In this document: in pieces, positions 42,359 through 49,630 of the stretch | Position numbering within the stretch: position 1 is the stretch's first letter | Layout: each line of letters opens with the position of its first letter | Origin: Thermus thermophilus HB8 | Lineage (GTDB): Bacteria; Deinococcota; Deinococci; Deinococcales; Thermaceae | Direction: 5' to 3' | Length of the DNA stretch: 64,000 nucleotides | Assembly (NCBI RefSeq): GCF_000091545.1 | Contig: NC_006461.1 | Coordinates: 1,116,469-1,180,468 of the forward strand | Notes under the pieces: generated by a model | The model's input: the letters and a program-made list of their open reading frames with translations, nothing else | Databases searched by the model: none | What the model was told of the DNA's origin: nothing | Translations under genes and position numbers: made by a program

Positions 42359-43065
42359 GAAGGCACGGGTTTTCGCTCCTAGAGCTCTTGCTGGCCTCCG
42401 TCCTCATGGGGAGCCTCTTGCTGGTGGTGCTGGCCCTGGAAAACTCCAGCGCCACCCTAAGGGAGCGGGAAAGGGCGAGGGGGCGGCTCGCCGACGAGCT
42501 GAGCCTCACCGCCACCGTCCTCGCCCGGGAGCTCTACACGGTGGGCTACCGCCTCACGGGCCAGGCCCTAGTGCTAAGCCCTAGCTCTCAGGGAGACGGG
42601 GTCCAGGGGTGGTTCCTGTGCGAAGCGGGTATGGAGGAGATCTGTGGGGAAAGCATGGGGGAGGTAAGGGGCACGGGCTACGAGGTGAACCAGGGGGCTC
42701 TTCGCTGGGGCGCTTGCAAGGGTGAGGGTTGCGCGCCTTTACCCAATAACCCCGTTCTTGGAGGGGACGAGGTGCAGGTAGAGGCCTTCCGGGTGGCCTA
42801 CCTGGAAGGGGGCACCTGGAAGCGCCAGGCACAGGCCGTGAACCTAAGGCCAGAAGGCGCAAGCCCCAAGGTAAGCGCCTTGGCTCTTTACCTCCTGGCC
42901 TCCGTCCCCGTGCGGGGCGGGGCCCCGGCCTTCACCCCGGGGAGCACCCTGAGCTACCCCCCTGGGCTTACCTCCAGCCTTCTGGAACTTCCCGGTGCGC
43001 CAAACGACGGACGTTTGCGGGCCGAGAAGCTCTGGATCGTCCAGACCCCCAACCTGGCCCGCTGA
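42355..43065 (+). CDS. type IV minor pilin, PilW/GspJ type
   Basis: 236 residues. Leader MRRHG then FSLLELLLASVLMGSLLLVV, with Glu5. The larger globular domain (ELSLTATVLARELYTVGYRL, then FLCEAGMEEICGES) fits the PilW/GspJ class, and I recall the HB8 protein at this position being compared with GspJ. It overlaps the previous gene as ATGA. Together with the PilV-like protein and ComZ it looks like a GspI-J-K type initiation or tip complex. Confidence 0.8.
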   Translation: MRRHGFSLLELLLASVLMGSLLLVVLALENSSATLRERERARGRLADELSLTATVLARELYTVGYRLTGQALVLSPSSQGDGVQGWFLCEAGMEEICGESMGEVRGTGYEVNQGALRWGACKGEGCAPLPNNPVLGGDEVQVEAFRVAYLEGGTWKRQAQAVNLRPEGASPKVSALALYLLASVPVRGGAPAFTPGSTLSYPPGLTSSLLELPGAPNDGRLRAEKLWIVQTPNLAR

Positions 43066-43078
43066 AGGGAGGAACGGG

Positions 43079-44578
43079 ATGAACCGGAAAGGCATAGCAG
43101 TGGTGGTGGCCCTCATCGGGATGACGGTGATCCTCATGCTCTCCCTGGCCATGGTGCAAAGCGCCCTAGGCAACCTTAAGACCGGGAGCGACCTCCTGAA
43201 CCGGGCCCAGGCCCGCCAGCGGGCGGAGGCGGGCGTGGACCACGCCCTGGCTTACCTTGACGGCAAGACGGCCTTAAGCGCCCCCAAAACCCTCTCCGGC
43301 CAAGGCTACCAGGTCACCCTCACCCCCCAGAACCCCCAGGGAGATGAGATCCGGATAGAAAGCCAGGGGCAGATGGGCCTCGCCCGGCACACCGCCGTGG
43401 CCGTGGTGCGCCTCCAGCCCGTTCCCGCCCAGGCGCAAAACCCCCTGTTTGGCCAGGGATGGATCAGCGGCGGGCGCATCACCATCAACGGGGGGGTGGA
43501 CCTGTGGGGAAGCCGGCTCCACGCCGACCAAGGCTACGCCAACCTCTCGGGCCAAATCGGGGTTTGCGACAGCTCAGGTCAAAACTGCAAAAACCTTAAC
43601 CAGGTCAACCCACCGCCCATCACGGGAGGGCAAGGGGTCACGGACACCCAGTGCAACGCGAGCGGGAACAACAAGGTGGTCTGCGATGGTTCCGCGCCCA
43701 AGTATAAGGTCTGCCCGGTGTATCAGACCCCCTCCGACCCCAACCTCACGTGCCTGGACGCCGTCACAGGTAGGCAAGTGCGATGGGACCAGGCCACCCG
43801 CATTCGCAAGCCCGACGTGGACGCGATCAGCAAGGACCGCCTTGGGGTCAGGGCCAGCAGCCCCTACACCGACGCCACCACGAATCGCCTCTGCGACGTC
43901 CGCTTCACCAGCCTAGACCCAGGAAACGCTGGCGAGCTCACGCAGTTCCTCCTGAGTAGGGGCATCTCCGGGAGCTTCCCTCAGGACGTCAACCAGCTCC
44001 TTCCCCTAGTGCTCAACGCCCTGAACGGGAGTGGGCTCAGGGTGTGCGTTCAGAATAACGTTACTCTTCCAGGTGGCACTTCTTTGGGCAACGTTACCTT
44101 CTACGTGGGCGGCACCTTCCAGGTCAACGGGACTGTCACCCTCAACGGGGTGAGCGTGGCCGCCGGGTCGGGCATCAACCTCGGGGACCTCCAGACCACG
44201 GACAGCCGCTTCTACACAGGGGGAACCCTCAACCTGAACAACGGCGCCACCTTCCGGGGCGACTCTACCCTCGCCTCCCGGCAGTCCCTTACCTTCAACG
44301 GCCGGGCCGACCTGCTGAATAACCGCGCCCTCCTGGTGGTGAGCGAGGGGGACATCACCTTCAACGGCCGGGCGGACACCCACGCCTTCCTGTGGGCGGG
44401 AGGGACCATCACCTTCAACGGCACCGGGGCCTTTATCGGCGGGGCGGTGAGCCTCGGGGGCACCATCCGAAACGGCGGGGGCCAGTTCTACATCCAAAAC
44501 TCCAACGCCCTCAACAGCGACCTGCCCAACACAGAGACTGGCACCCGGCCCCGGCCCGTGGTCCTGAGCCGGAGGTAA
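43079..44578 (+). CDS. comZ: ComZ, competence-associated pilin with beta-solenoid insert
   Basis: 499 residues. The prepilin-like N-terminus MNRKG-IAVVVALIGMTVILM lacks Glu5, as in PilX/GspK tip proteins. The C-terminal ~170 residues repeat short strands (TLPGGTSLGNVTFYVGG, TLNLNNGATFRG, three copies of a TFNG motif), matching the beta-solenoid described for ComZ, proposed to bind DNA at the pilus tip. GGGAGGAACGGG precedes the ATG at 43079. Parts of the gene (about 43560-43800) are less G+C-rich than neighbouring genes. Confidence 0.9.
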   Translation: MNRKGIAVVVALIGMTVILMLSLAMVQSALGNLKTGSDLLNRAQARQRAEAGVDHALAYLDGKTALSAPKTLSGQGYQVTLTPQNPQGDEIRIESQGQMGLARHTAVAVVRLQPVPAQAQNPLFGQGWISGGRITINGGVDLWGSRLHADQGYANLSGQIGVCDSSGQNCKNLNQVNPPPITGGQGVTDTQCNASGNNKVVCDGSAPKYKVCPVYQTPSDPNLTCLDAVTGRQVRWDQATRIRKPDVDAISKDRLGVRASSPYTDATTNRLCDVRFTSLDPGNAGELTQFLLSRGISGSFPQDVNQLLPLVLNALNGSGLRVCVQNNVTLPGGTSLGNVTFYVGGTFQVNGTVTLNGVSVAAGSGINLGDLQTTDSRFYTGGTLNLNNGATFRGDSTLASRQSLTFNGRADLLNNRALLVVSEGDITFNGRADTHAFLWAGGTITFNGTGAFIGGAVSLGGTIRNGGGQFYIQNSNALNSDLPNTETGTRPRPVVLSRR

Positions 44579-44850
44579 TCCTTAGCCCAAGCCCGCTCCA
44601 GGCGGCGGGGTGGGTCCGGCTTTCACACCGTTTTCACACCCCTCCCCCATCCTGAAGTTGACTCCCCCAAAAGGGGGAGTTGACAGCAAGGGGGCAAAGG
44701 GAAAGAATGACCCTCGGAAGGAGGTGAGAAAGGGGTAAGAAAGGCACGGGAAGGCAGGTAAGGTGAAGCGAAAAACAGGTAAGTCGGCTCTAGGCACTCA
44801 TGGCCGCGCGATACATGAAGGCGCGGGAAACCTTAGGAGGATAGAGAGGT
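44579..44850 (+). promoter_or_regulatory. pilA4 control region
   Basis: The 272-base gap contains, in order: two copies of TTTCACACC 11 bases apart (44621-44629, 44632-44640); an 8-bp hairpin ACTCCCCC-AAAA-GGGGGAGT (44661-44680) bracketed by TTGACT and TTGACA; a possible promoter TTGACA (44680-44685), 17 bases, AAGAAT (44703-44708); a perfect Shine-Dalgarno-like AAGGAGGTGA (44718-44727) with no start codon; and the pilA4 ribosome site AGGAGG (44835-44840). The leader would be about 135 bases. Confidence 0.6.
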
Positions 44851-45219
44851 ATGCGGAACGCGAAAGGCTTCACCCTGATTGAGCTCCTGATCGTCATCGC
44901 CATCATCGCCATCCTGGCTGCGGTTCTCATTCCGAACCTTCTCAACGCTCGGAGGAACGCCAACACCACGGCCGCCCAGGCCTACGTGCGCAACGTGGCT
45001 ACGGCGGTGGAGGCCGAAAGGGATCCCACCACTGGAGCGTTGCCCCAGCTTCCTCAGGCCTGTGACCAATTCGTCGCAAACCCCCCTGCCTCGGTCACGC
45101 AATGCAACGTTACAGCTAACAACGACGGCGTCAACTTCACGGTTACCGCCCAATTGACCGGGGCCCGGTACGGTTCTGTCTCGTTTGACAGCTCCACCGG
45201 GCAGTTTAGCTTCCAGTAA
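44851..45219 (+). CDS. pilA4: type IV major pilin PilA4
   Basis: 122-residue prepilin. Leader MRNAKG, then FTLIELLIVIAIIAILAAVL with Phe1 and Glu5 of the mature pilin, followed by a short globular head with two cysteines (QACDQFV, TQCNVT) for the D-loop disulfide. It matches the major pilin of Thermus thermophilus, needed for pili, twitching and transformation. A strong terminator follows directly, and a long leader precedes it, so its level is set separately from the minor pilins. Confidence 0.95.
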   Translation: MRNAKGFTLIELLIVIAIIAILAAVLIPNLLNARRNANTTAAQAYVRNVATAVEAERDPTTGALPQLPQACDQFVANPPASVTQCNVTANNDGVNFTVTAQLTGARYGSVSFDSSTGQFSFQ

Positions 45220-45240
45220 CGAGGCAGCCTAAGTTAGTTA

Positions 45241-45267
45241 AAGGGTCGGGTGTTCCCGACCCTTTTT
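45241..45267 (+). terminator. intrinsic terminator after pilA4
   Basis: GGGTCGGG-TGTT-CCCGACCC (stem 45243-45250 with 45255-45262) is followed by TTTTTCT. It is the best intrinsic terminator in the window, placed 23 bases after the pilA4 stop. Confidence 0.9.
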
Positions 45268-45277
45268 CTCAATACGG

Positions 45278-45649
45278 ATGATGAAGACGCGCGCAGGCTT
45301 CACCTTGATGGAGCTCCTTATTGTGATGGTCTTGCTGGGCCTCTTCCTGACTCTCTCCTATTTCCCTACGGCTACAGCCCGTAAAAAGGCTAACCTCGCG
45401 GCCGGGCAAAGCTACGTCCGGAACGTGGCCCTAGCCCTGGAAGCCCAGCGGGACCCCTCCACGGGAGCCCTCCCCACCCATCTTACCGATTGCCTGAGTG
45501 GCTTTGGCCAGCGCCCCAAGACTGTAACGGCGTGCACCATCACCTATCTCAATGCCCTGGACTACGTTATAGAGGCTTCACTAGACGGGGCCGCGCTAAA
45601 AAAAGTGGTTTACAAGAGCTCAGACGGAACGCTTACAAGTCTTCCGTAA
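45278..45649 (+). CDS. PilA4-like type IV pilin paralogue
   Basis: 123 residues from the ATG at 45278 (a second ATG follows directly). Leader MMKTRAG, then FTLMELLIVMVLLGLFLTLS with Phe1 and Glu5. The segment AAGQSYVRNVALALEAQRDPSTGALP is close to PilA4, showing a recent duplication, and DCLSG/TACTITY supply two cysteines. I recall an HB8 structure from this locus as very similar to PilA4. It lies 10 bases after the terminator with no obvious promoter, so read-through expression is likely. Confidence 0.85.
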   Translation: MMKTRAGFTLMELLIVMVLLGLFLTLSYFPTATARKKANLAAGQSYVRNVALALEAQRDPSTGALPTHLTDCLSGFGQRPKTVTACTITYLNALDYVIEASLDGAALKKVVYKSSDGTLTSLP

Positions 45650-45666
45650 GCCATGGGTTGGACGGG

Positions 45667-45836
45667 GGAGAGTCTACCCACTGGAGCAGGAAGCCCCGGT
45701 GAAGCACGAGCTGGTGGAAGGCTTCCCCCACGCCATGGCCACAGCGGGCGACCGGGCGGCGCTGAACCTGGCCCTTCCGGGCCTGGATAGGGCGCCGCCC
45801 TTCCCCACCCCCCGCCCCCAACCTGTGCTACCTTGA
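45667..45836 (+). pseudogene. decayed fragment of an Uma2 gene
   Basis: Bases 45682-45740 match 46731-46789, the 5' part of the neighbouring Uma2 gene, with one mismatch in 59, then diverge with a 12-base deletion. In frame they read LEQEAPVKHELVEGFPHAMA, after which the frame runs through a proline-rich stretch to a stop at 45834. Start and catalytic core are missing. Confidence 0.75.
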
Positions 45837-45841
45837 GGGCA
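45829..45841 (+). promoter_or_regulatory. leaderless -10 of the coiled-coil gene
   Basis: TACCTT (45829-45834) lies 7 bases before the ATG at 45842 and overlaps the stop of the Uma2 fragment. Confidence 0.45.
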
Positions 45842-46603
45842 ATGACCACGGAGGAGCGCCTCTACAAGCTGGAGGGGATCGTGGAGGGGGTCATGGCCAC
45901 CCTCCCGGGCCAGGTCACCTCCCTGGAGGGGCGCGTGGACCTCCTACGCCAGGAGGTCAAGGCGGAGATCGGGGCCCTGCGCCGGGAGGTGGAGGAAAAG
46001 TTCAACGGCCTCCGCCAGGAAGTGAAGGCAGAGATCGGGGGCCTGCGGCAGGAGATGGCGGGCCTCCGCCAGGAAATGGCAAGCTTCCGCCAAGAGGTGG
46101 AGGAAAAGCTCGTTGGCCTGCGGCAGGAAGTAAAGGAAGAGATCGGGGGCCTGCGGCAGGAGATGGCGGGCCTCCGTCAGGAAATGGCAAGCTTCCGCCA
46201 AGAGGTGGAGGAAAAGCTCGTTGGCCTGCGGCAGGAAGTAAAGGAAGAGATCGGGGGCCTGCGCCGGGAGGTGGAGGAAAAGTTCAACGGCCTCCGCCAG
46301 GAACTTAAGGGGGAAATCCAGAGCCTTCGGCAGGAGGTGAAGGCGGAGATCGGAGGCCTGCGCCGGGAGGTGGAGGAAAAGTTCAACGGCCTCCGCCAGG
46401 AACTTAAGGGGGAAATCCAGAGCCTTCGGCAGGAGGTGAAGGCGGAGACCACCGAGCTGCGCGGGGAAATCCAAAGCCTGCGGCAGGAGATGGCGGGCCT
46501 CCGCCAGGAGGTGAAGGCGGAGATCAACACCGCCTTCAACAAGCTCATGCTCTACTTCACCGCCCTGGCGGCGGCCCTGGCCGTCCTCACCTTTCTCCGC
46601 TAA
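45842..46603 (+). CDS. repetitive coiled-coil protein with C-terminal membrane anchor
   Basis: 253 residues, not assigned to a known family. Residues 5-220 are one long coiled coil of 7- and 11-residue units (GLRQEMA, GLRQEVKAEIG, REVEEKFNGLR). The last 22 residues (KLMLYFTALAAALAVLTFLR) form a single membrane helix, so it is probably tail-anchored with a long rod in the cytoplasm. Near-perfect DNA repeats show recent internal duplication. Flanked by a Uma2 fragment and a frameshifted Uma2 gene. ATG 45842 is preferred to an upstream TTG because of the -10 spacing. Confidence 0.75.
   Translation: MTTEERLYKLEGIVEGVMATLPGQVTSLEGRVDLLRQEVKAEIGALRREVEEKFNGLRQEVKAEIGGLRQEMAGLRQEMASFRQEVEEKLVGLRQEVKEEIGGLRQEMAGLRQEMASFRQEVEEKLVGLRQEVKEEIGGLRREVEEKFNGLRQELKGEIQSLRQEVKAEIGGLRREVEEKFNGLRQELKGEIQSLRQEVKAETTELRGEIQSLRQEMAGLRQEVKAEINTAFNKLMLYFTALAAALAVLTFLR
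46033..46248 (+). repeat. 108-bp tandem repeat, two copies
   Basis: 46033-46140 and 46141-46248 are nearly identical and encode 36 residues each, composed of units of 7, 7, 11 and 11 residues. They lie inside the coiled-coil gene. Confidence 0.8.
46261..46458 (+). repeat. 99-bp tandem repeat, two copies
   Basis: 46261-46359 and 46360-46458 are nearly identical and encode 33 residues each (three 11-residue units). They lie inside the coiled-coil gene and partly share sequence with the 108-bp repeat. Confidence 0.8.
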
Positions 46604-46666
46604 GCCCTCGGGCGGCGCGGGGGTGGCCGTCCCGCCATGAGGCGGCGTAGGCTTTCCGGCCTGCCC

Positions 46667-46678
46667 TACACTCTAGCC
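46667..46678 (+). promoter_or_regulatory. leaderless -10 of Uma2 copy 3
   Basis: TACACT (46667-46672) lies 6 bases before the ATG at 46679. Confidence 0.45.
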
Positions 46679-47216
46679 ATGGGCGCGGCCAAACAGGTGC
46701 GGCCCCTGACCTTGGAAGAGTACCTCGCCTTGGAGCGGGAAGCCCCGGTGAAGCACGAGCTGGTGGAAGGCTTCCCCCACGCCATGGCCGGGACGGGCGA
46801 CCGGCACAACCGGGTGGTGGTGAACCTGGTCCTGGCCCTTGGCCCCCTGGCCCGGAAGCGGGGCTGCCGCCTCTATGCCAGCGACATGCGGCTCAAGGTG
46901 GACGCGGCCACGGTCTACTACCCGGACCTCATGTTGCGAAGAAGACCTCGGGGAATACTACAAGGAAAAGGCTTGCCTGGTGATAGAGGTGCTCTCGCAC
47001 TCCACGGAGGCCACGGACCGGAGGGAAAAGCTCTGCAAGTACCTGGGTCTGCCCACCCTCCAAGCCTACCTCCTCCTGGACTCCCGCACCCCCCGGGCCT
47101 TCGGCTACTACCGAGAAGGAGAGGGCTGGGTGTACCGGGAGGCAGAGGTAGGCACGCTTCCCCTCCCCTGCCTAGGGGGGCACCTGGACCTCGCCGAGGT
47201 GTACCAGGGCCTCTAG
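46679..47216 (+). pseudogene. Uma2 gene with internal frameshift, copy 3
   Basis: Two frames together make a complete Uma2 protein. Frame 1 from the ATG at 46679 (TLEEYLALEREAPVKHELVE) ends its homology at YYPDLM near 46933. Frame 2 continues with CEEDLGEYYKEKACLVIEVL to the stop at 47214. The intact convergent paralogue has DLMVVCQG here, so about five bases were lost after the DLM codons. The break falls within the catalytic core, so a functional protein is unlikely. Confidence 0.8.
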
Positions 47217-47770
47217 AAGGCTACCCCCTCGTAGAGGGCAGAAACGGAAAAGCGAGCCTCGAGGCAAGCCACCTCCACCTCCCCTTCCCCCTCCCACAGG
47301 CGGTAGAGCCAGCCCTCCCCCTGGCGGAAGTAGCCCTCCACCCGCCTCTCCCGGGAGTCCACCAGGAGGTAAGCCTGTAGGCTCGGGATCTCCCGGTAGC
47401 GCCAGAGCTTCTCCCTTCGGTCTATGGCCTCGGTGGCCTCGGACACCACCTCCACCACCAGGCAGGGGGCCTCCTCGTAGTGGGTGTGGGGCGGAACCCC
47501 CTGGCAGACCACCATGAGGTCGGGGTAGTAGAAGGTCCTGGCGGAGACCCGGAGCTTCACCGTCTCGGTGTAGATGCGGCACCCCTTGGCCAAGGCGCTA
47601 GGCCTGAGGAGGGCGTAGAGGTTGCCCACGATGCGGTTGTGGGCAAGGCTTGCCCCCGCCATGGCGTAGGGCACGCCCTCAAAGAGTTCGTGGCGCACGG
47701 GGGACCGCTCCTCCAGGGCCAAGTAGGCCTCGGCGTCCAGAAGCTCCAGAGGCCTCGCCGCCTCGCCCAT
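47213..47770 (-). CDS. Uma2 (DUF820) family protein, copy 4
   Basis: 185 residues. AYLALEERSPVRHELFEGVP, FYYPDLMVVCQG, CLVVEVVSEATEAIDRREKL and LQAYLLVDSRERRVEGYFR make a complete Uma2 protein of the cyanobacterial-like subgroup, closest in this window to the broken copy 3. The two are convergent and their 3' ends overlap by 4 bases. TACAAT (47777-47782) 6 bases before the ATG gives a leaderless start. Confidence 0.87.
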   Translation of the reverse strand: MGEAARPLELLDAEAYLALEERSPVRHELFEGVPYAMAGASLAHNRIVGNLYALLRPSALAKGCRIYTETVKLRVSARTFYYPDLMVVCQGVPPHTHYEEAPCLVVEVVSEATEAIDRREKLWRYREIPSLQAYLLVDSRERRVEGYFRQGEGWLYRLWEGEGEVEVACLEARFSVSALYEGVAF

Positions 47771-47782
47771 GAGGGCATTGTA
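47771..47782 (-). promoter_or_regulatory. leaderless -10 of Uma2 copy 4
   Basis: TACAAT (47777-47782, minus strand) lies 6 bases before the ATG at 47770. Confidence 0.5.
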
Positions 47783-47788
47783 CCCTCC

Positions 47789-48445
47789 CTAGGCGGTGCG
47801 CTCCAGGTCCCCCTCCAGGAGCCCTACAGGCTCCACGTAAAGGGGCGCGAAGGGGGCTTCCTGGAAGAGGCGCACCCGGCCCAGGCGGAAGGCCTCGAGG
47901 AGGGCGGCGAAGCCCACCGCCTTCTCGCCCCAGGTGGCAAGCGGCAGGCTCTGGAAGGCCACCCGGCCCCGGATCGCCCCCTTGAGCCGCTCCCAGGCCT
48001 CCCGCACCCCGAAGGCCTCCCGGGGAAGCCGGAGAACGGCCCTGCGGAAGCCCTTCGCCGCCTCGGCCAAGGACTTTGGGGAAAGCCTCAGGGCGGGCCT
48101 GGGCAGGGGGGGCGGGGCCACGGGGAGAAGCCGCGCCCGCCGCTCCAAGCGGGCCTCGAGGAAGGCCACCATCTCGGAGAGGTCCACGAGGACCTGGACC
48201 AGGGGGGCCTCCTCCCCTTCCTCCTTGGGGAGGAGGGCCCTTTCCGGGGAGAGCTTCAGCACCAGAAGCTCGGCGAGGAGGGGGAGGAGCTCGCTTTTCG
48301 CCCGGAGGTCCTCCGGCACCTGGGCCAGGGCCTGCTCCAACACGGCGAGGACGGGCACCTCCTTTGGGGAAAGCCGGCCCCGCCTCAGGGCCTCCCTCAG
48401 GGCCTCCGGGGTCCCCTCAAAGCCGGGAAAGGCGATGCGGATCAC
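47789..48445 (-). CDS. scpA: segregation and condensation protein A
   Basis: 218-residue kleisin subunit of the SMC-ScpAB condensin. RIAFPGFEGTPEALREALRR at the start and the C-terminal winged-helix region (VAFQSLPLATWGEKAVGFAALLEAFRLGRVRLFQEAPFAPLYVEP) fit ScpA, with a helical middle and proline-rich linker. Sequence is more divergent than usual. scpB is not in the neighbourhood. The GTG start overlaps the trpS stop as GTGA, so it is co-expressed with trpS. Confidence 0.88.
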   Translation of the reverse strand: MIRIAFPGFEGTPEALREALRRGRLSPKEVPVLAVLEQALAQVPEDLRAKSELLPLLAELLVLKLSPERALLPKEEGEEAPLVQVLVDLSEMVAFLEARLERRARLLPVAPPPLPRPALRLSPKSLAEAAKGFRRAVLRLPREAFGVREAWERLKGAIRGRVAFQSLPLATWGEKAVGFAALLEAFRLGRVRLFQEAPFAPLYVEPVGLLEGDLERTA

Positions 48446-49455
48446 CGGAGGACCGGCCGCTTCCTGGGCAGGAGGAGGCCCACCTTCTCCCGCACCTCCT
48501 CCATGGTCGCCTGGGCCACGGCCCTGGCCCGCTTGGCGCCCTCCAAAAGGGCATCCATCACGTAGTCCGGGTCCTTCTTCAGGGCCTCGGCCCTTTCCCG
48601 GATGGGGCGCAGGGCCTCCATGAGGTGGTCAAAGAGGATCCGCTTCACCACGTAGGTCCCCACCCCCGCCTTCCGGTACTCCTCCTTCAGGGCCTCCACC
48701 AGGTCCTTGGGGGCGAAGTAGGAGAGGTAGGTGAAAAGAATGGTGCGCTCGGGGTCCCCGGGGTCGGAGAGGCGGATCCTCTGGGGGTCGTCGGGGAGGT
48801 GCTGGATCTTCTGCCAGATGCTCTCCTCGGGCTCCAGGAGGCCGATGGTGTTGCCCAAGGACTTGCTCATCTTGGCCTTGCCGTCAATCCCGGGGACCCG
48901 GGGGGCCTCTGGGTTCAAGAGGGCCTGGGGTTCGGGGAAGGTCTCCCCGAAGAGGTGGTTGAAGCGGCGGGCGATCTCCCGGGTGAGCTCAATGTGCTGC
49001 ACCTGGTCCTCCCCCACGGGGACGGTGTCCGCCTTGTAGATGAGGATGTCCGCCGCCTGGAGCACCGGGTACATGAGGAGGCCAGACCAGACGGTCTCCT
49101 GCTTGCTGGCCTTGTCCTTGAACTGGGTCATGCGGGTGAGGTCCCCCAGGGGGGTTAAGGTGGTGAAGACCCAGGAGAGCTCAGTGTGCTCGGGCACGTG
49201 GGACTGGACGAAGAGGGTGACCTTCTCCGGGTCAAGCCCCGCGGCGATGTTGACCAGGGCGGCCTCAAAGGTGCGCTGGGCGAGGGTAGAGGGGTCGTAG
49301 GCGAGGGGGTTGGTGAGGGCGTGGTAGTCCACGATGCAGAAGAAGGCGTCCCGCCCCAGCTTCTCCCCGATGGCCACCCACTGCTTGATGGCCCCGAGGT
49401 AGTTGCCGATGTGGATCTCCCCCGAGGGCTGGATGCCGGAAAGCACCCGCTTCAT
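48442..49455 (-). CDS. trpS: tryptophanyl-tRNA synthetase
   Basis: 337-residue class Ic synthetase. SGIQPSGEIHIGNYLGAIKQ carries the HIGN motif (about 15-18) and AKMSKSLGN is the KMSKS loop. Full length. TACACT (49462-49467) ends 6 bases before the ATG, so trpS-scpA has its own leaderless promoter placed directly after the terminator of tRNA-Leu. Confidence 0.97.
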   Translation of the reverse strand: MKRVLSGIQPSGEIHIGNYLGAIKQWVAIGEKLGRDAFFCIVDYHALTNPLAYDPSTLAQRTFEAALVNIAAGLDPEKVTLFVQSHVPEHTELSWVFTTLTPLGDLTRMTQFKDKASKQETVWSGLLMYPVLQAADILIYKADTVPVGEDQVQHIELTREIARRFNHLFGETFPEPQALLNPEAPRVPGIDGKAKMSKSLGNTIGLLEPEESIWQKIQHLPDDPQRIRLSDPGDPERTILFTYLSYFAPKDLVEALKEEYRKAGVGTYVVKRILFDHLMEALRPIRERAEALKKDPDYVMDALLEGAKRARAVAQATMEEVREKVGLLLPRKRPVLR

Positions 49456-49467
49456 GGCCTAAGTGTA
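49456..49467 (-). promoter_or_regulatory. trpS-scpA leaderless -10 element
   Basis: TACACT (49462-49467, minus strand) lies 6 bases before the trpS ATG. Confidence 0.55.
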
Positions 49468-49470
49468 GCA

Positions 49471-49496
49471 AAAGCTTAGGCCCCCTCGCGGGGGCC
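49471..49496 (-). terminator. terminator after tRNA-Leu
   Basis: GGCCCCC-GCGA-GGGGGCC (49479-49496, minus strand) is a 7-bp stem just after the tRNA CCA end, followed by TAAGCTTTT. Confidence 0.7.
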
Positions 49497-49499
49497 TTC

Positions 49500-49586
49500 T
49501 GGTGCCGGGGGCGGGACTTGAACCCGCACGCCCTTGCGGGCACATGACCCTGAATCATGCGCGTCTACCAATTCCGCCACCCCGGC
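49500..49586 (-). tRNA. tRNA-Leu (CAG anticodon)
   Basis: The minus strand folds as a class II tRNA. Acceptor GCCGGGG pairs with CCCCGGC, the anticodon arm CATGA-TTCAGGG-TCATG gives CAG (reads CUG leucine codons), there is a long variable arm (TGCCCGCAAGGGCGT), and the T loop is GTTCAAGTC. CCA is encoded at 49500-49502. Confidence 0.95.
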
Positions 49587-49599
49587 AGACGCAAGGGTC

Positions 49600-49628
49600 A
49601 TTGTAGGGGAGGCGGCTTCGCTCGTCAA
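49600..49628 (-). promoter_or_regulatory. tRNA-Leu promoter
   Basis: TTGACG (49623-49628) and TACAAT (49600-49605) on the minus strand are separated by 17 bases, about 14 bases before the mature tRNA 5' end. Its -35 box is two bases from the -35 box of the leu operon. Confidence 0.75.
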
Positions 49629-49630
49629 GC

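Noticed and set aside
46033..46458. CRISPR-like array suggested by repeats of about 100 bases.
   Set aside because: The repeats are in-frame coding units of 33 and 36 residues without spacers; they are coiled-coil duplications.
45667..47770. Insertion sequence or integron suggested by direct repeats and broken genes.
   Set aside because: No transposase, terminal inverted repeats or target-site duplication are visible; the repeat is Uma2 coding sequence.
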